Source: CADDYX01 sp045809945 (GTDB lineage: Bacteria > Verrucomicrobiota > Verrucomicrobiia > Chthoniobacterales > UBA10450). Taken from it: 10,559 bases of DNA. The first letter of the stretch is position 1. Every line of letters starts with the position of its first letter. The stretch lies in assembly GCA_045809945.1 (NCBI GenBank), contig JBJMWW010000152.1, positions 1-10,559 of the forward strand. The letters run 5' to 3'. A model generated the notes under the pieces. That model was not told the origin of the DNA. It saw only the letters and a list, made by a program, of their open reading frames with translations, and did not search any database. Positions 1-6,500 of this stretch are shown in pieces. The translations under genes and the position numbers were made by a program.

Positions 1-2
1 CC

Positions 3-275
3 GTCATCATTGCGGAATTCGGGTGTGCCTTGAATCACCGCACCGTCGATGCGGCTGACTGGGCAAAATCAGCGCTCGACGATTTGTTTTCCGGACGCTG
101 GCCAGCCGTGATTGGCTTCTGCTGGTGGAACGAGTCGTGGGAAAACGACGACACCGCGAATCACAACACGGACATGAACATCCTGCACGATCGCGGGCTA
201 ACGAGTGTGTTTCGCGATGAACTGACGGAACATGCCGACAAGCTGCAGGAAACGCCCGTCATCACGCCGCGGTAG
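3..275 (+). CDS. Probable glycoside hydrolase, C-terminal fragment (5' end outside window)
   Basis: The frame is already open at the left edge and ends at TAG 273-275, so about 90 C-terminal residues are visible. The first residues read VIIAEFG, which resembles the strand carrying the catalytic glutamate nucleophile in clan-A (beta/alpha)8 glycosidases such as GH26 or GH5. About 35 residues later comes the aromatic stretch GFCWWNESWENDD, typical of a late barrel strand lining the sugar-binding cleft, and then a helix to the end. This suggests an enzyme acting on a polysaccharide or glycoside; the substrate cannot be read from this piece. The TTG at 30 is internal, because homologous-looking sequence precedes it. 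Copy A of a dispersed inverted repeat begins 7 bases after the stop. The family call is by motif only, and another TIM-barrel enzyme is possible. Confidence 0.5.
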   Translation, partial: VIIAEFGCALNHRTVDAADWAKSALDDLFSGRWPAVIGFCWWNESWENDDTANHNTDMNILHDRGLTSVFRDELTEHADKLQETPVITPR

Positions 276-282
276 ACGTGCG

Positions 283-389
283 GTCATCCTGAACGAAGTG
301 AAGGACCTCTCAAGCGTTCCGCTCGGCGTTTATTCTGTAGCGGGCGCGAGTCCTGGCGTGTGAGGTCCCTCGCGTGCGCTCGGGATGAC
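283..389. repeat. Dispersed inverted repeat, copy A
   Basis: The left arm (283-309) begins GTCATCCT and ends GGACCTC. The right arm (362-389) begins GAGGTCC and ends GGGATGAC. The outer 7-8 bases of each end pair almost perfectly and the middle pairs partly, giving a long imperfect hairpin around a 52-base centre. The same arms recur at 10205-10309 (25 of 27 left-arm and 25 of 28 right-arm bases identical) and in degenerate form at 8921-8994. The copy sits between the glycosidase stop and the OsmC gene and encodes nothing evident. It may act as a transcription terminator or mRNA-end hairpin, or be a non-autonomous mobile repeat (REP or MITE type); the sequence does not decide. Confidence 0.85.
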
Positions 390-418
390 AGCAACTCTGG
401 CGCGCGGCATAGTTCGGG

Positions 419-829
419 ATGGTCAAGATCTCGATCAATTATACAGGCGATCTGCATTGCGATGCGACGCATGGCCCGTCGCTCTCGAACCTTTCGACCG
501 ACGCGCCGACGGACAACAAAGGCAAAGGCGAATCGTTTTCGCCAACCGATCTCGTAGCAACAGCGCTCGGCACCTGCATGAGCACGATCATGGGAATGAA
601 AGCCGAGGAACTCGGCGTCGATATTCGCGGAATGAAGGTTTCGGTGCAGAAGGAGATGTCGAAAGATGCGCCGCGCCGGATCGTTAGTCTTCCGAGTGAA
701 GTGTACATCCCGCTGGCGGCGGACAATCCGCATCGCGCAGCTCTCGAGCACGCCGCGTTGAACTGCCCGGTGCACAAAAGTCTTCCGCCGGAAATCGACC
801 GGCCGACGAAATTTTTTTGGGAAGGGTAG
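419..829 (+). CDS. OsmC/Ohr-family protein (putative thiol peroxidase)
   Basis: This 136-residue protein has the length and pattern of the OsmC superfamily. These are small cytoplasmic proteins that usually detoxify organic or fatty-acid hydroperoxides with a pair of redox cysteines. The two expected cysteines are present. Cys53 lies in LVATALGTCMSTIMG at the start of the central helix, and Cys116 lies in NCPVHKSL near the C-terminus. The N-terminal beta region (residues 3-12) and the SPTDLVATALG segment also fit. Whether it belongs to OsmC, Ohr or the broader OsmC-like (YhfA-type) group cannot be settled by eye. ATG 419 is the natural start because the family begins a few residues before this strand, but no convincing Shine-Dalgarno precedes it. 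It lies 29 bases after repeat copy A and ends 9 bases from the convergent deoxyhypusine-synthase-like gene. Confidence 0.88.
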   Translation: MVKISINYTGDLHCDATHGPSLSNLSTDAPTDNKGKGESFSPTDLVATALGTCMSTIMGMKAEELGVDIRGMKVSVQKEMSKDAPRRIVSLPSEVYIPLAADNPHRAALEHAALNCPVHKSLPPEIDRPTKFFWEG

Positions 830-838
830 GGCCGCGCT

Positions 839-1717
839 CTATTGCCCGAGGACCCAGGCGAAGATCAAAGGCGCGCAAATCGTGGCGTCGCTTTCGATCA
901 CGAACTTCGGAGTTGAGGCCGCGAGTTTTCCCCAGGTGATTTTTTCATTTGGAACCGCGCCGGAATAGCTGCCGTAGCTCGTCGTCGAATCGCTGATCTG
1001 GCAGAAATAACCCCACAGCGGCACTCCGGTGCGCTCGAGGTCCTGGTGCAGCATCGGGACAACGCAGATCGGGAAATCGCCGGCGATGCCGCCTCCGATT
1101 TGGAAGAAGCCGATTGAGCCTTCGCGGTTGCGCAGTTTCTTTGAGCTCTTCGTGTAGTAGTCGGCCAGCCACGTCATGTATTCGATACCGGTGCGCACGG
1201 TGTGGACGTTGCGCACGTCGCCGCGGATCACGGCGGCCGCATACATGTTTCCGAGGGTCGCGTCTTCCCAACCGGGGACGACGATGGGCAGGTTCTTCTC
1301 GCACGCCGCGACCATCCACGAGTTTTTCGGATCGATCTGGTAGCTCTTCTTCAGCTTCCCGCTGCGCAGAATCTTGTACATGAACTCGTGCGGGAAATAA
1401 CGTTCGCCGGCGCGATCGGCCGCGACCCACTCTTCCAGCACGGCCTTCTCGATTCGCCGCATCGCTTCCATCTCCGGAATGCACGTGTCCGTCACCCGAT
1501 TCATGTGGCGGTCGAGCAGCTGTTGCTCGTCGTCTGGCGTGAGCTGCCGGTAATGCGGCACCCGCTCGTAATGGTCGTGCGCGACGAGATTGAAAATATC
1601 CTCCTCCAGGTTCGCGCCGGTGCAGACGATGACGTCCACCTTTTCGCGCCGGATCATCTCGGCCAATGAAATCCCGAGTTCGGCCGTCGACATGGCGCCG
1701 GCAATCGTCATTAACAT
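839..1717 (-). CDS. Deoxyhypusine synthase-like protein, main part (N-terminus cut off by an in-frame TGA)
   Basis: The 292 residues from ATG 1717 match the deoxyhypusine synthase (DS) fold family. Visible features are AGAMSTAELG and CTGANLEED (NAD-binding region), VPGWEDATLGNMY, GFFQIGGGIAGDFPI, and near the C-terminus GYFCQISDSTTSYGS followed by NEKITWGK. The Lys of that last motif (residue 264 here, 320 in the rebuilt full protein) is where the eukaryotic enzyme forms its aminobutyl-imine intermediate. Eukaryotic and archaeal enzymes modify eIF5A/aIF5A. Bacteria have no such substrate, and bacterial homologues are generally linked to polyamine chemistry (homospermidine-type aminobutyl transfer), so I would not call this a true eIF5A-modifying enzyme. 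The protein normally starts about 56 residues earlier; that part is in the same frame at 1748-1885 but a TGA at 1748-1750 intervenes. GGCGGAAAG just before ATG 1717 and ATG 1711 might allow internal initiation. It may be expressed shortened, be a pseudogene, or contain a sequencing error. Confidence 0.88.
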   Translation of the reverse strand: MLMTIAGAMSTAELGISLAEMIRREKVDVIVCTGANLEEDIFNLVAHDHYERVPHYRQLTPDDEQQLLDRHMNRVTDTCIPEMEAMRRIEKAVLEEWVAADRAGERYFPHEFMYKILRSGKLKKSYQIDPKNSWMVAACEKNLPIVVPGWEDATLGNMYAAAVIRGDVRNVHTVRTGIEYMTWLADYYTKSSKKLRNREGSIGFFQIGGGIAGDFPICVVPMLHQDLERTGVPLWGYFCQISDSTTSYGSYSGAVPNEKITWGKLAASTPKFVIESDATICAPLIFAWVLGQ

Positions 1718-1747
1718 CTTTCCGCCAGTCGCGAGGTGGGCCTCATA

Positions 1748-1885
1748 TCACTTCGCTGCATCGAGCAGCGCGGCCGCATTAAATTGGCGATAATTCCTGG
1801 CGTTGAATTTCGAGACCGGACCTTTTTTCGCCGCGAGCTCAGCGTTGATCTCTTCCGGGCTTTTTGCCTGCCGTTTGGCTTTCAT
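1748..1885 (-). pseudogene. N-terminal part of the deoxyhypusine synthase-like gene, ending at an in-frame TGA
   Basis: Reading from ATG 1885, this segment encodes 45 residues ending RNYRQFNAAALLDAAK and then TGA (1748-1750). Without any frame change, translation beyond the TGA gives YEAHLATGGK and runs directly into the MLMTIAGAMSTAELG of the downstream part. The NYRxFNAAAxxDAAK segment is the usual N-terminal region of bacterial DS-family proteins, so the two pieces are one gene of 348 residues interrupted at codon 46. A single GGA (Gly) to TGA change would explain it. ATG 1885 is 10 bases after the stop of the upstream epimerase gene, so the two are probably cotranscribed. TGA is used as a normal stop by the epimerase, the oxygenase and rmuC in this window, so reassignment of the codon is unlikely. 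Confidence 0.8.
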
Positions 1886-1895
1886 CGTTTGAAAA

Positions 1896-2876
1896 TCAGG
1901 CGGGAAAGAGCCAGCGCATGTAATCGGCCACGCCTTCTTCCAGAGAATAGCGCGGCTCATAAGCAAGCGCGGCGCGGACGCGGCTGAGATCAGCCTGGGT
2001 AAAGTTCTGGTAATGGGCGTGCGGGTTATCGATGTATTCGGGCTCGAAGTTTGTGCCTAACGATTTGTTCAAGATCTCCACCAGCTCGTTAAACGAACGC
2101 GGCTTACCCGCGCCGAGATTGTAAATGCCGCTCTCCTTCGCGCTCATCGCCGCGATCGTGCCGGCGACTATGTCTTTCACGTAAACGAAATCGCGCTGCT
2201 GTTCGCCGTGCTTGAAAATGCGCGGCCGTTGACCGCGTTTCATCTGCTGCGCGAGGTGATAGATCATGCTTGCCGGCACGCCTTTGTGCGCTTCGCGCGG
2301 GCCGTAAACGTTGAAGTAACGCAAACCGACGATCACCCACGCTGGCGTTTCACGTGCGCAACGCCACGCGAGATTGTCCATCATCGCTTTCGAAAACGCG
2401 TAGACGTTTTTCGGTGCGGCTTCGCTGCCTTCAACGCTCGCTGTCGTGGCCGAGCCGTAGGTCGAAGCTGATGAAGCGAAAACGACGCGTGTGCGAGTGG
2501 GGCGCGCGAAGTTCAACAAACGCCGGAAGCTCTCGACGTTGTCGTGCACCTGCTCGAACTGGTTGTGGTTCGTCGTGTCGGTAATCGATGCGAGATGGAA
2601 AATGCAATCGAAGCGTTCGTCCCCGAACTGCGCCTTCCAATCGAGCGTGGCGAGATTCTGCGCCACGAAGTCTCCCTTGTAGCCCGCCAGGTTCTTGAAA
2701 TCGCCGGAGCGGAAATCGTCGATCACCGTCAGGTGCGCCTTCGGAAATTTCTCCTGCAGCGTCAGAGTGAGATTTGACGGAATGAAGCCGGCGCCGCCAG
2801 TGACGAGCAGATTAGGAGCAATATCGGACGTGGTGCGCACCGCGCGAATAGTTGAATCTTGAACAGTTGAGCGCAA
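1896..2876 (-). CDS. NAD(P)-dependent sugar epimerase, ADP-L-glycero-D-manno-heptose 6-epimerase-like
   Basis: This is an extended short-chain dehydrogenase/reductase of 326 residues. The Rossmann dinucleotide motif reads TGGAGFIPSN (residues 26-35). An acidic VIDDFRSGD stretch follows at 51-59, then HLASITDTT (94-102), a catalytic Ser region FASSASTYG (133-141) and the YxxxK pair Tyr159/Lys163 in YAFSK. The stretch LRYFNVYGPREAHKG (185-199) followed by QQRDFVYVKDIV (226-237) is characteristic of the HldD/RfaD branch, which makes ADP-L-glycero-D-manno-heptose for the lipopolysaccharide inner core; UDP-glucose 4-epimerases are the main alternative. The third glycine of the usual GGxGxxG is proline here (Pro33). 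The longest frame starts at TTG 2876; GTG 2840 is an alternative. Neither has a clear Shine-Dalgarno, and about 20 residues precede the first beta strand. The gene is divergent from the riboswitch-controlled receptor and upstream of the DS-like gene. Confidence 0.85.
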   Translation of the reverse strand: MRSTVQDSTIRAVRTTSDIAPNLLVTGGAGFIPSNLTLTLQEKFPKAHLTVIDDFRSGDFKNLAGYKGDFVAQNLATLDWKAQFGDERFDCIFHLASITDTTNHNQFEQVHDNVESFRRLLNFARPTRTRVVFASSASTYGSATTASVEGSEAAPKNVYAFSKAMMDNLAWRCARETPAWVIVGLRYFNVYGPREAHKGVPASMIYHLAQQMKRGQRPRIFKHGEQQRDFVYVKDIVAGTIAAMSAKESGIYNLGAGKPRSFNELVEILNKSLGTNFEPEYIDNPHAHYQNFTQADLSRVRAALAYEPRYSLEEGVADYMRWLFPA

Positions 2877-2929
2877 GCGGCTAATGCTGCGGCAGTTCTT
2901 TGCGATCTTGGCCCCGGCACCGTCCGGGG

Positions 2930-3090
2930 TTGATCAGTGGATCGGCGCGAGAAATCCGGTGTGAACCCGGAGCAGTTGCGCTGCTGTAACTGGATACGAT
3001 TTCCCACGGGCCAGTCATCGAATGCGATGGCGAAGGCGGGAAAGAGGTGCGAGCCGCAGAGGCGCGCGTAAGCCAGGAGCCAGAATATTC
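2930..3090 (+). promoter_or_regulatory. Cobalamin (adenosylcobalamin-type) riboswitch
   Basis: The leader shows the conserved core in order. A GAAATCCGGTGTGAACCCGG hairpin lies at about 2950-2969, then GCAGTTGCGCTGCTGTAACTGGA (split as AGCAGTTGCGCTGCTG plus TAACTGGA), then GGCCAGTC. GATGGCGAAGGCGGGAAAG follows at about 3016-3034. Last is the B12 box AAGCCAGGAGCC at about 3070-3081, a mild variant of the usual AGCCAGGAGACC. The first gene downstream on the same strand is a TonB-dependent receptor, the classic BtuB arrangement. By analogy with the family, coenzyme B12 binding would lower receptor expression. The outer boundaries are estimates; the P1 strands were not resolved by eye. Confidence 0.88.
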
Positions 3091-3167
3091 GTCCGTTCCA
3101 CCTCATTCGTGTTCCGCGAGTGCGGAACGCGAAAAAACTTCTTCGCAAAAAGAAGAATGAGAGGACG
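3090..3167 (+). promoter_or_regulatory. Nested stem-loops between the riboswitch core and the receptor gene
   Basis: Directly after the B12 box the leader can fold into nested stems. CGTCC (3090-3094) pairs with GGACG (3163-3167), and CTCATTC (3102-3108) with GAATGAG (3155-3161). Inside these are GTTCCGC/GCGGAAC (3111-3117 with 3122-3128, four-base loop) and CTTCTT/AAGAAG (3138-3143 with 3150-3155). The last and the CTCATTC stem share base 3155, so they partly compete. No U-run follows the GC hairpin, which argues against a simple intrinsic terminator. A role in the expression platform is inferred from position. Confidence 0.5.
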
Positions 3168-3176
3168 CGCCGCACG

Positions 3177-3204
3177 CCGGTTCGCCGCTCTCGAACCGGA
3201 GGAA
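3177..3204 (+). promoter_or_regulatory. Hairpin sequestering the Shine-Dalgarno of the B12 receptor gene
   Basis: CCGGTTCG (3177-3184) and CGAACCGG (3192-3199) form a perfect 8-bp stem with a 7-base loop. The last two bases of the stem (GG 3198-3199) are the first two of the strong ribosome binding site GGAGGAA (3198-3204), which lies 5 bases before GTG 3210. Formation of the stem would hinder ribosome access. That fits cobalamin riboswitches of Gram-negative bacteria, which commonly act on translation. The site also decides the start codon of the receptor. Confidence 0.65.
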
Positions 3205-3209
3205 TAGTC

Positions 3210-5081
3210 GTGCGGAAACAAATTCGTTGGTTGTTGGTCGCAGCGCTCGGGTGCTGCCTTATTTCAGGAAAACTTCGCTCACAGGACGCCGTTACGGAAT
3301 CGGTGCCCATTGTGGTTACCGGGACGCGAACGGATGTGCCGCTCGATGAGTCGCCGGCAACGACGAGTGTCGTCACATCGGAAGACTTCGACGAGAAGCA
3401 AATCGAACGCGTGGCCGACGCGTTGCGCGAAGTGCCGGGACTTTCTGTCGTGCAAACCGGCCCGCCCGGTCAGCTCACGTCCGTCTTCACGCGCGGGTTG
3501 CGCAGCGAGCACACGCAGGTGTTGATCGATGGCATTCCAATCAACCAGGGGCTGCAAGGCGCGTTTAATTTCGCCGACCTGAGTGTCGACGACATCGATC
3601 ACATCGAAGTCGTGCGCGGGCCGCAGAGCACGTTGTATGGACCGCGCGCGCTGGCCGGCGCGATCCAGATTTTCACGAAGCGCGGGAGCGGTGAACCGGG
3701 CGCGAGCTGGGGATTCGAAGGCGGCTCGTTCAACACCGCCCACGAATTTCTCGAAGCCGACGGCAAGCTGCGCGATGTCGACTACTCGTTAGGCGCGAGC
3801 CGATTCGACAGCGATTTCGAGCGGCCAAATAACGAATATCGGCTGACGAGCAGCGTGGCGAACTTCGGCTGGTCGCCGAGCGATCAACTGCGAATCGCGA
3901 GTCTCTTCACTTACTCGGTGGCGGACACAGGAAATCCCGGATCGCTACTGGCGCCGCGCCCGCATGATAATCTTTTCTCCGAGCGCTGGCTGTTCGGACC
4001 GCACCTGGACTTCACGCCGGTCGAGTGGTGGACGCACAAACTGATCTTTGACTACGACCACGAGCGGCAGATTAACAATCCGAACGAAGACTTCTTTGTT
4101 GGCGCGACGCGCGCGGTGTTTGAACGAACCCAGGTCGATTATCAGAACGACATCCGCGCCACGTCATGGCTTACGGTGACCAGCGGATTTTTCTACAGTC
4201 GTGTCAACGCGGGACAGGAACGGCCGTTCGTTTCACAAGAATTCGGTCCGCAGCCGACCTTCGTGAGCGACCACACGGTCGAGACGGCGGGTTTCGCACA
4301 GGCAAGCATTACGCCGTTCGATGGATTGAATTTCGTCGGCGGCGGACGGCTCGACCATTTCAATCAGTTCGGCGACGTCTGGACCTGGCGAGTCGCCGGC
4401 AGCTACACATATCGACCAAGCGGCACGACGGTTCATTCGAGCATCGCAACAGGATTCAGTCCGCCGAGCAGCCAGGACAAAATTTTTGGCAACAACTTCG
4501 GACTCGAGCCGGAGCGCGACATTGGTTGGGACGCGGGTGTGACGCAGCGATTGTGGAATAATCGCGTGACGATCGGCACGACCTATTTTCACAATCGATT
4601 GTCAAACCTGATCGGCTTCAATGGATTATTTGAGACGCTGAATCTTGGAGCGGCCCGCACGCAAGGCGTGGAGTTGGAGCTGAAGGCGCGACCGACCGCA
4701 AATCTGACGATCGCAGCCAGCTACACGTATCTCGACGCGGTGAACACTTCGTCGGCGGACGTGACGCAGCTGCCGGGTGCGCGATTGCCGCGCCGCCCAC
4801 GGAACGAAGCGTACATCTCCGCTTCTTATTTGTGGCTGAAACGGCTGCGACTGACGGCGGAAGCGAAATTCGTCAACGCGCGCGAGGAGTTGAATTTCGG
4901 CGGACCGAATTTCGACATCGAGGATTACTCATTCGTGAACATCGCGGCGGAGTACGACGTGAATCCGCATTTCACGATCTTCGCGCGCATCGACAACGTG
5001 ACGAACGAGCAATACTCCGAGGTGTTTGGATTCCCGGCACTTGGCCGCGCCGCATACGGCGGATTCCGCGTCAGATTCTAG
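3210..5081 (+). CDS. btuB: TonB-dependent outer-membrane receptor, probable vitamin B12 transporter (BtuB-like)
   Basis: From GTG 3210 the protein has 623 residues, typical of BtuB-class receptors. It starts with a signal peptide (residues 1 to about 25: basic VRKQIR, hydrophobic WLLVAALGCCLISG). A TonB-box-like PIVVTGTR follows at 33-40. The plug domain spans about 45-158, with LREVPGL, LIDGIPIN, DIDHIEVVRGPQSTLYG and a final IQIFTKRG. The rest is a beta-barrel rich in alternating aromatic strands and ends in Phe (GGFRVRF), the usual outer-membrane targeting residue. Such receptors pull ligand across the outer membrane using TonB-ExbBD energy. B12 as ligand is inferred from the cobalamin riboswitch just upstream; the protein alone would leave it open. 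GTG 3210 was chosen for its GGAGGAA site and its position just before the signal peptide. The 30 in-frame Arg/Lys-rich residues upstream to GTG 3120 lie in riboswitch leader. The 3' end overlaps the convergent oxygenase gene by 11 bases. No TonB, btuF or btuCD gene is visible nearby. Confidence 0.9.
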   Translation: MRKQIRWLLVAALGCCLISGKLRSQDAVTESVPIVVTGTRTDVPLDESPATTSVVTSEDFDEKQIERVADALREVPGLSVVQTGPPGQLTSVFTRGLRSEHTQVLIDGIPINQGLQGAFNFADLSVDDIDHIEVVRGPQSTLYGPRALAGAIQIFTKRGSGEPGASWGFEGGSFNTAHEFLEADGKLRDVDYSLGASRFDSDFERPNNEYRLTSSVANFGWSPSDQLRIASLFTYSVADTGNPGSLLAPRPHDNLFSERWLFGPHLDFTPVEWWTHKLIFDYDHERQINNPNEDFFVGATRAVFERTQVDYQNDIRATSWLTVTSGFFYSRVNAGQERPFVSQEFGPQPTFVSDHTVETAGFAQASITPFDGLNFVGGGRLDHFNQFGDVWTWRVAGSYTYRPSGTTVHSSIATGFSPPSSQDKIFGNNFGLEPERDIGWDAGVTQRLWNNRVTIGTTYFHNRLSNLIGFNGLFETLNLGAARTQGVELELKARPTANLTIAASYTYLDAVNTSSADVTQLPGARLPRRPRNEAYISASYLWLKRLRLTAEAKFVNAREELNFGGPNFDIEDYSFVNIAAEYDVNPHFTIFARIDNVTNEQYSEVFGFPALGRAAYGGFRVRF

Positions 5082-5745
5082 CCGCCCAGAGCGACGGCAT
5101 CGAGGCGCGGTTCGATTCCGGCACAGGAATTTGGGCGCGAAATTCGTCGCTGAACTTCCCGTCCACGCGAATGCTGAACGCGAGCTCGCCGGTTTCGTCG
5201 CCACCGTGAAACTGATTCACGGTGTCGAACCACGCACTGTACGATTCGACATACTGCTTCTCGCCGGTGTTCTCGTTCAACATGTAGAACGGCTTCCGCA
5301 GATTCGTGCGAAACCAGATGAACTCGTGACACAAGTCGTAGCTCACATGATCGCGATGCGCGGTGACGGCGCGGCCTTCGGCGTCGTACATGATCAGCAT
5401 CCGACCGGTGGCAGCGAACGGGAGCGTCGCGATGAATTCCATCAGCTCCGGAAACTCGGCGGCGCCTGCAGCCGGCTCCCATTGGTCGGGGTTGTCGAGA
5501 TTGTAGTAATCGTCGGGGCCGATCGGCTGCGACAGGTAGATCATCTTTGATCCGGGGCGATCTGCCGCTTTGCTCTCGAGGCGGAAAGGACCGGTGTAGA
5601 ATTGAATATCGCTCTGCTGCGCGAGGCGGCGCTCGATGCGTTCTGTCACGTATCCATCGAGCGACCTCAGCCACTCGACGTCGATGAAGTCGTCGAACGA
5701 CTTGTACGACGGATATTTGATTCGTTCAGTGACCGTGCTGCTCAT
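5071..5745 (-). CDS. 2-oxoglutarate/Fe(II)-dependent oxygenase-like protein
   Basis: The protein has 224 residues. Around residues 118-195 it carries the pattern of a double-stranded beta-helix 2OG-Fe(II) oxygenase. His130 and Asp132 (AHRDH) give the HxD iron ligands, His180 (NQFHGGDE) is the distal ligand, and Arg193 (FSIRVDG), 13 residues later, fits the 2-oxoglutarate carboxylate binder. The spacing resembles the aspartyl/asparaginyl beta-hydroxylase and proline-hydroxylase-like groups. Members hydroxylate amino acids, peptides or small metabolites; the substrate here is unknown. The start ATG 5745 overlaps the stop of the preceding gene as ATGA (5742-5745), so translation is probably coupled. 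It is the last gene of a three-gene minus-strand operon with an ATP-grasp/decarboxylase fusion and a protein of unknown function, which suggests it hydroxylates a product of that pathway. Its 3' end overlaps the convergent receptor gene by 11 bases. Confidence 0.75.
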   Translation of the reverse strand: MSSTVTERIKYPSYKSFDDFIDVEWLRSLDGYVTERIERRLAQQSDIQFYTGPFRLESKAADRPGSKMIYLSQPIGPDDYYNLDNPDQWEPAAGAAEFPELMEFIATLPFAATGRMLIMYDAEGRAVTAHRDHVSYDLCHEFIWFRTNLRKPFYMLNENTGEKQYVESYSAWFDTVNQFHGGDETGELAFSIRVDGKFSDEFRAQIPVPESNRASMPSLWAARI

Positions 5746-6500
5746 GCGATCACCGCGGACACCGCGGCTTTTTCAACGGCGCGCGGCCGTCGTTTACGAC
5801 TCGGCTTGACCTCAGAATTCGCTGCCCTGAAATGCCGGGGAGTGCGCTCGAGCTTATGCCACGTGTTCGCCGGAATCCGGTGCTCGCCCCAGGTGAAAGC
5901 CGTCCCAGCGTCTGGCGCCGGATCGAATACGCGGACTGCAACGACTCCTGCATAGCCGCCGAACTGCCGCGGGTTCACCCACCATGTCGCGGTGGCGTCC
6001 CAGAGCTTGAGCTCGTTATCGTTCACCGCGACTGCGCAACCTTCGTGGTAAATCAGCCCGTCGCTGATCCAATGCGGATCGCATCCGGCCGCGCCCCAGC
6101 TTGCCGTCCAATGGCGGATCGAGACATCGCTGAACTCGAGGATGAACTGCGTCGCGAAACTGCGCACGCCGCGCTCGAGCAAAAGCTGGTGGGAAAGCGC
6201 ACCGAGCGCACCGCAGTCGAGTGTTTTCTCGCGCACTGCTTCGCACCAGTGGATCGGCCACTTCATTGGTCCCCACTTGAAAAGCTTGCGCAGCCAGCGC
6301 GGGCCGGTGAGCGGGTGGCCGGCATTGAGCTGCGAAAAATCGAAGCCGGTGATCCACTCGCGCGCAATGTCACAACAAGCGCTCCCGTGGTGCGAAATCG
6401 TTGACGCAGGATAAGGGTCCCATTTCGAAATCGCCGCATCGATGTTCGCGCCGACGTCGTCGATATCAGTCCTGCCGTTTTTACCCTCTGCCAAATACAT
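5742..6500 (-). CDS. Protein of unknown function with a possible Cys-His-Asp (transglutaminase/protease-like) triad
   Basis: I do not recognise this 252-residue protein with certainty. Three spaced motifs suggest a papain/transglutaminase-type fold: Cys96 in TLDCGALGALSHQLLLERG at the head of a predicted helix, His152 in GLIYHEGCAV, and Asp168 in KLWDATATWWV, where a WD-x-T strand often carries the third catalytic residue. If so, it could cleave, condense or acylate an amide; this is inference from spacing only. An N-terminal segment HHGSACCDIA (37-46) adds further Cys/His. The C-terminus (about 228-245) is rich in Arg/Lys and probably disordered. ATG 6500 is preferred over ATG 6530 because AGGAG lies 8 bases before it. 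With that start it overlaps the end of the upstream ATP-grasp/decarboxylase gene by 20 bases and shares ATGA with the oxygenase gene, so its product probably works with both. Confidence 0.7.
   Translation of the reverse strand: MYLAEGKNGRTDIDDVGANIDAAISKWDPYPASTISHHGSACCDIAREWITGFDFSQLNAGHPLTGPRWLRKLFKWGPMKWPIHWCEAVREKTLDCGALGALSHQLLLERGVRSFATQFILEFSDVSIRHWTASWGAAGCDPHWISDGLIYHEGCAVAVNDNELKLWDATATWWVNPRQFGGYAGVVAVRVFDPAPDAGTAFTWGEHRIPANTWHKLERTPRHFRAANSEVKPSRKRRPRAVEKAAVSAVIA

Noticed and set aside
1748..1750. TGA reassigned to glycine (alternative genetic code)
   Set aside because: The epimerase, oxygenase and rmuC genes end at TGA in positions that fit their families, and no other gene here contains an internal TGA.
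2859..2887. Possible sigma-70 promoter on the plus strand, TTGAAC and TAATGC with a 17-base spacer
   Set aside because: The spacer is right but the -10 match is poor and it overlaps the 5' end of the epimerase gene; not enough to call.
3111..3137. Hairpin GTTCCGC/GCGGAAC as an intrinsic terminator
   Set aside because: It is followed by an A-run rather than a T-run on the plus strand, so it does not fit a Rho-independent terminator for the receptor transcript.
3120..3209. N-terminal extension of the receptor gene to GTG 3120 (30 Arg/Lys-rich residues)
   Set aside because: It lies in the riboswitch leader and would place a basic segment before the signal peptide, and a strong GGAGGAA site precedes GTG 3210.
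2762..3376. Long open frame on the minus strand across the riboswitch region
   Set aside because: It covers the aptamer and two real genes' ends, is Arg/Ser-rich and resembles no protein family; an antisense shadow.
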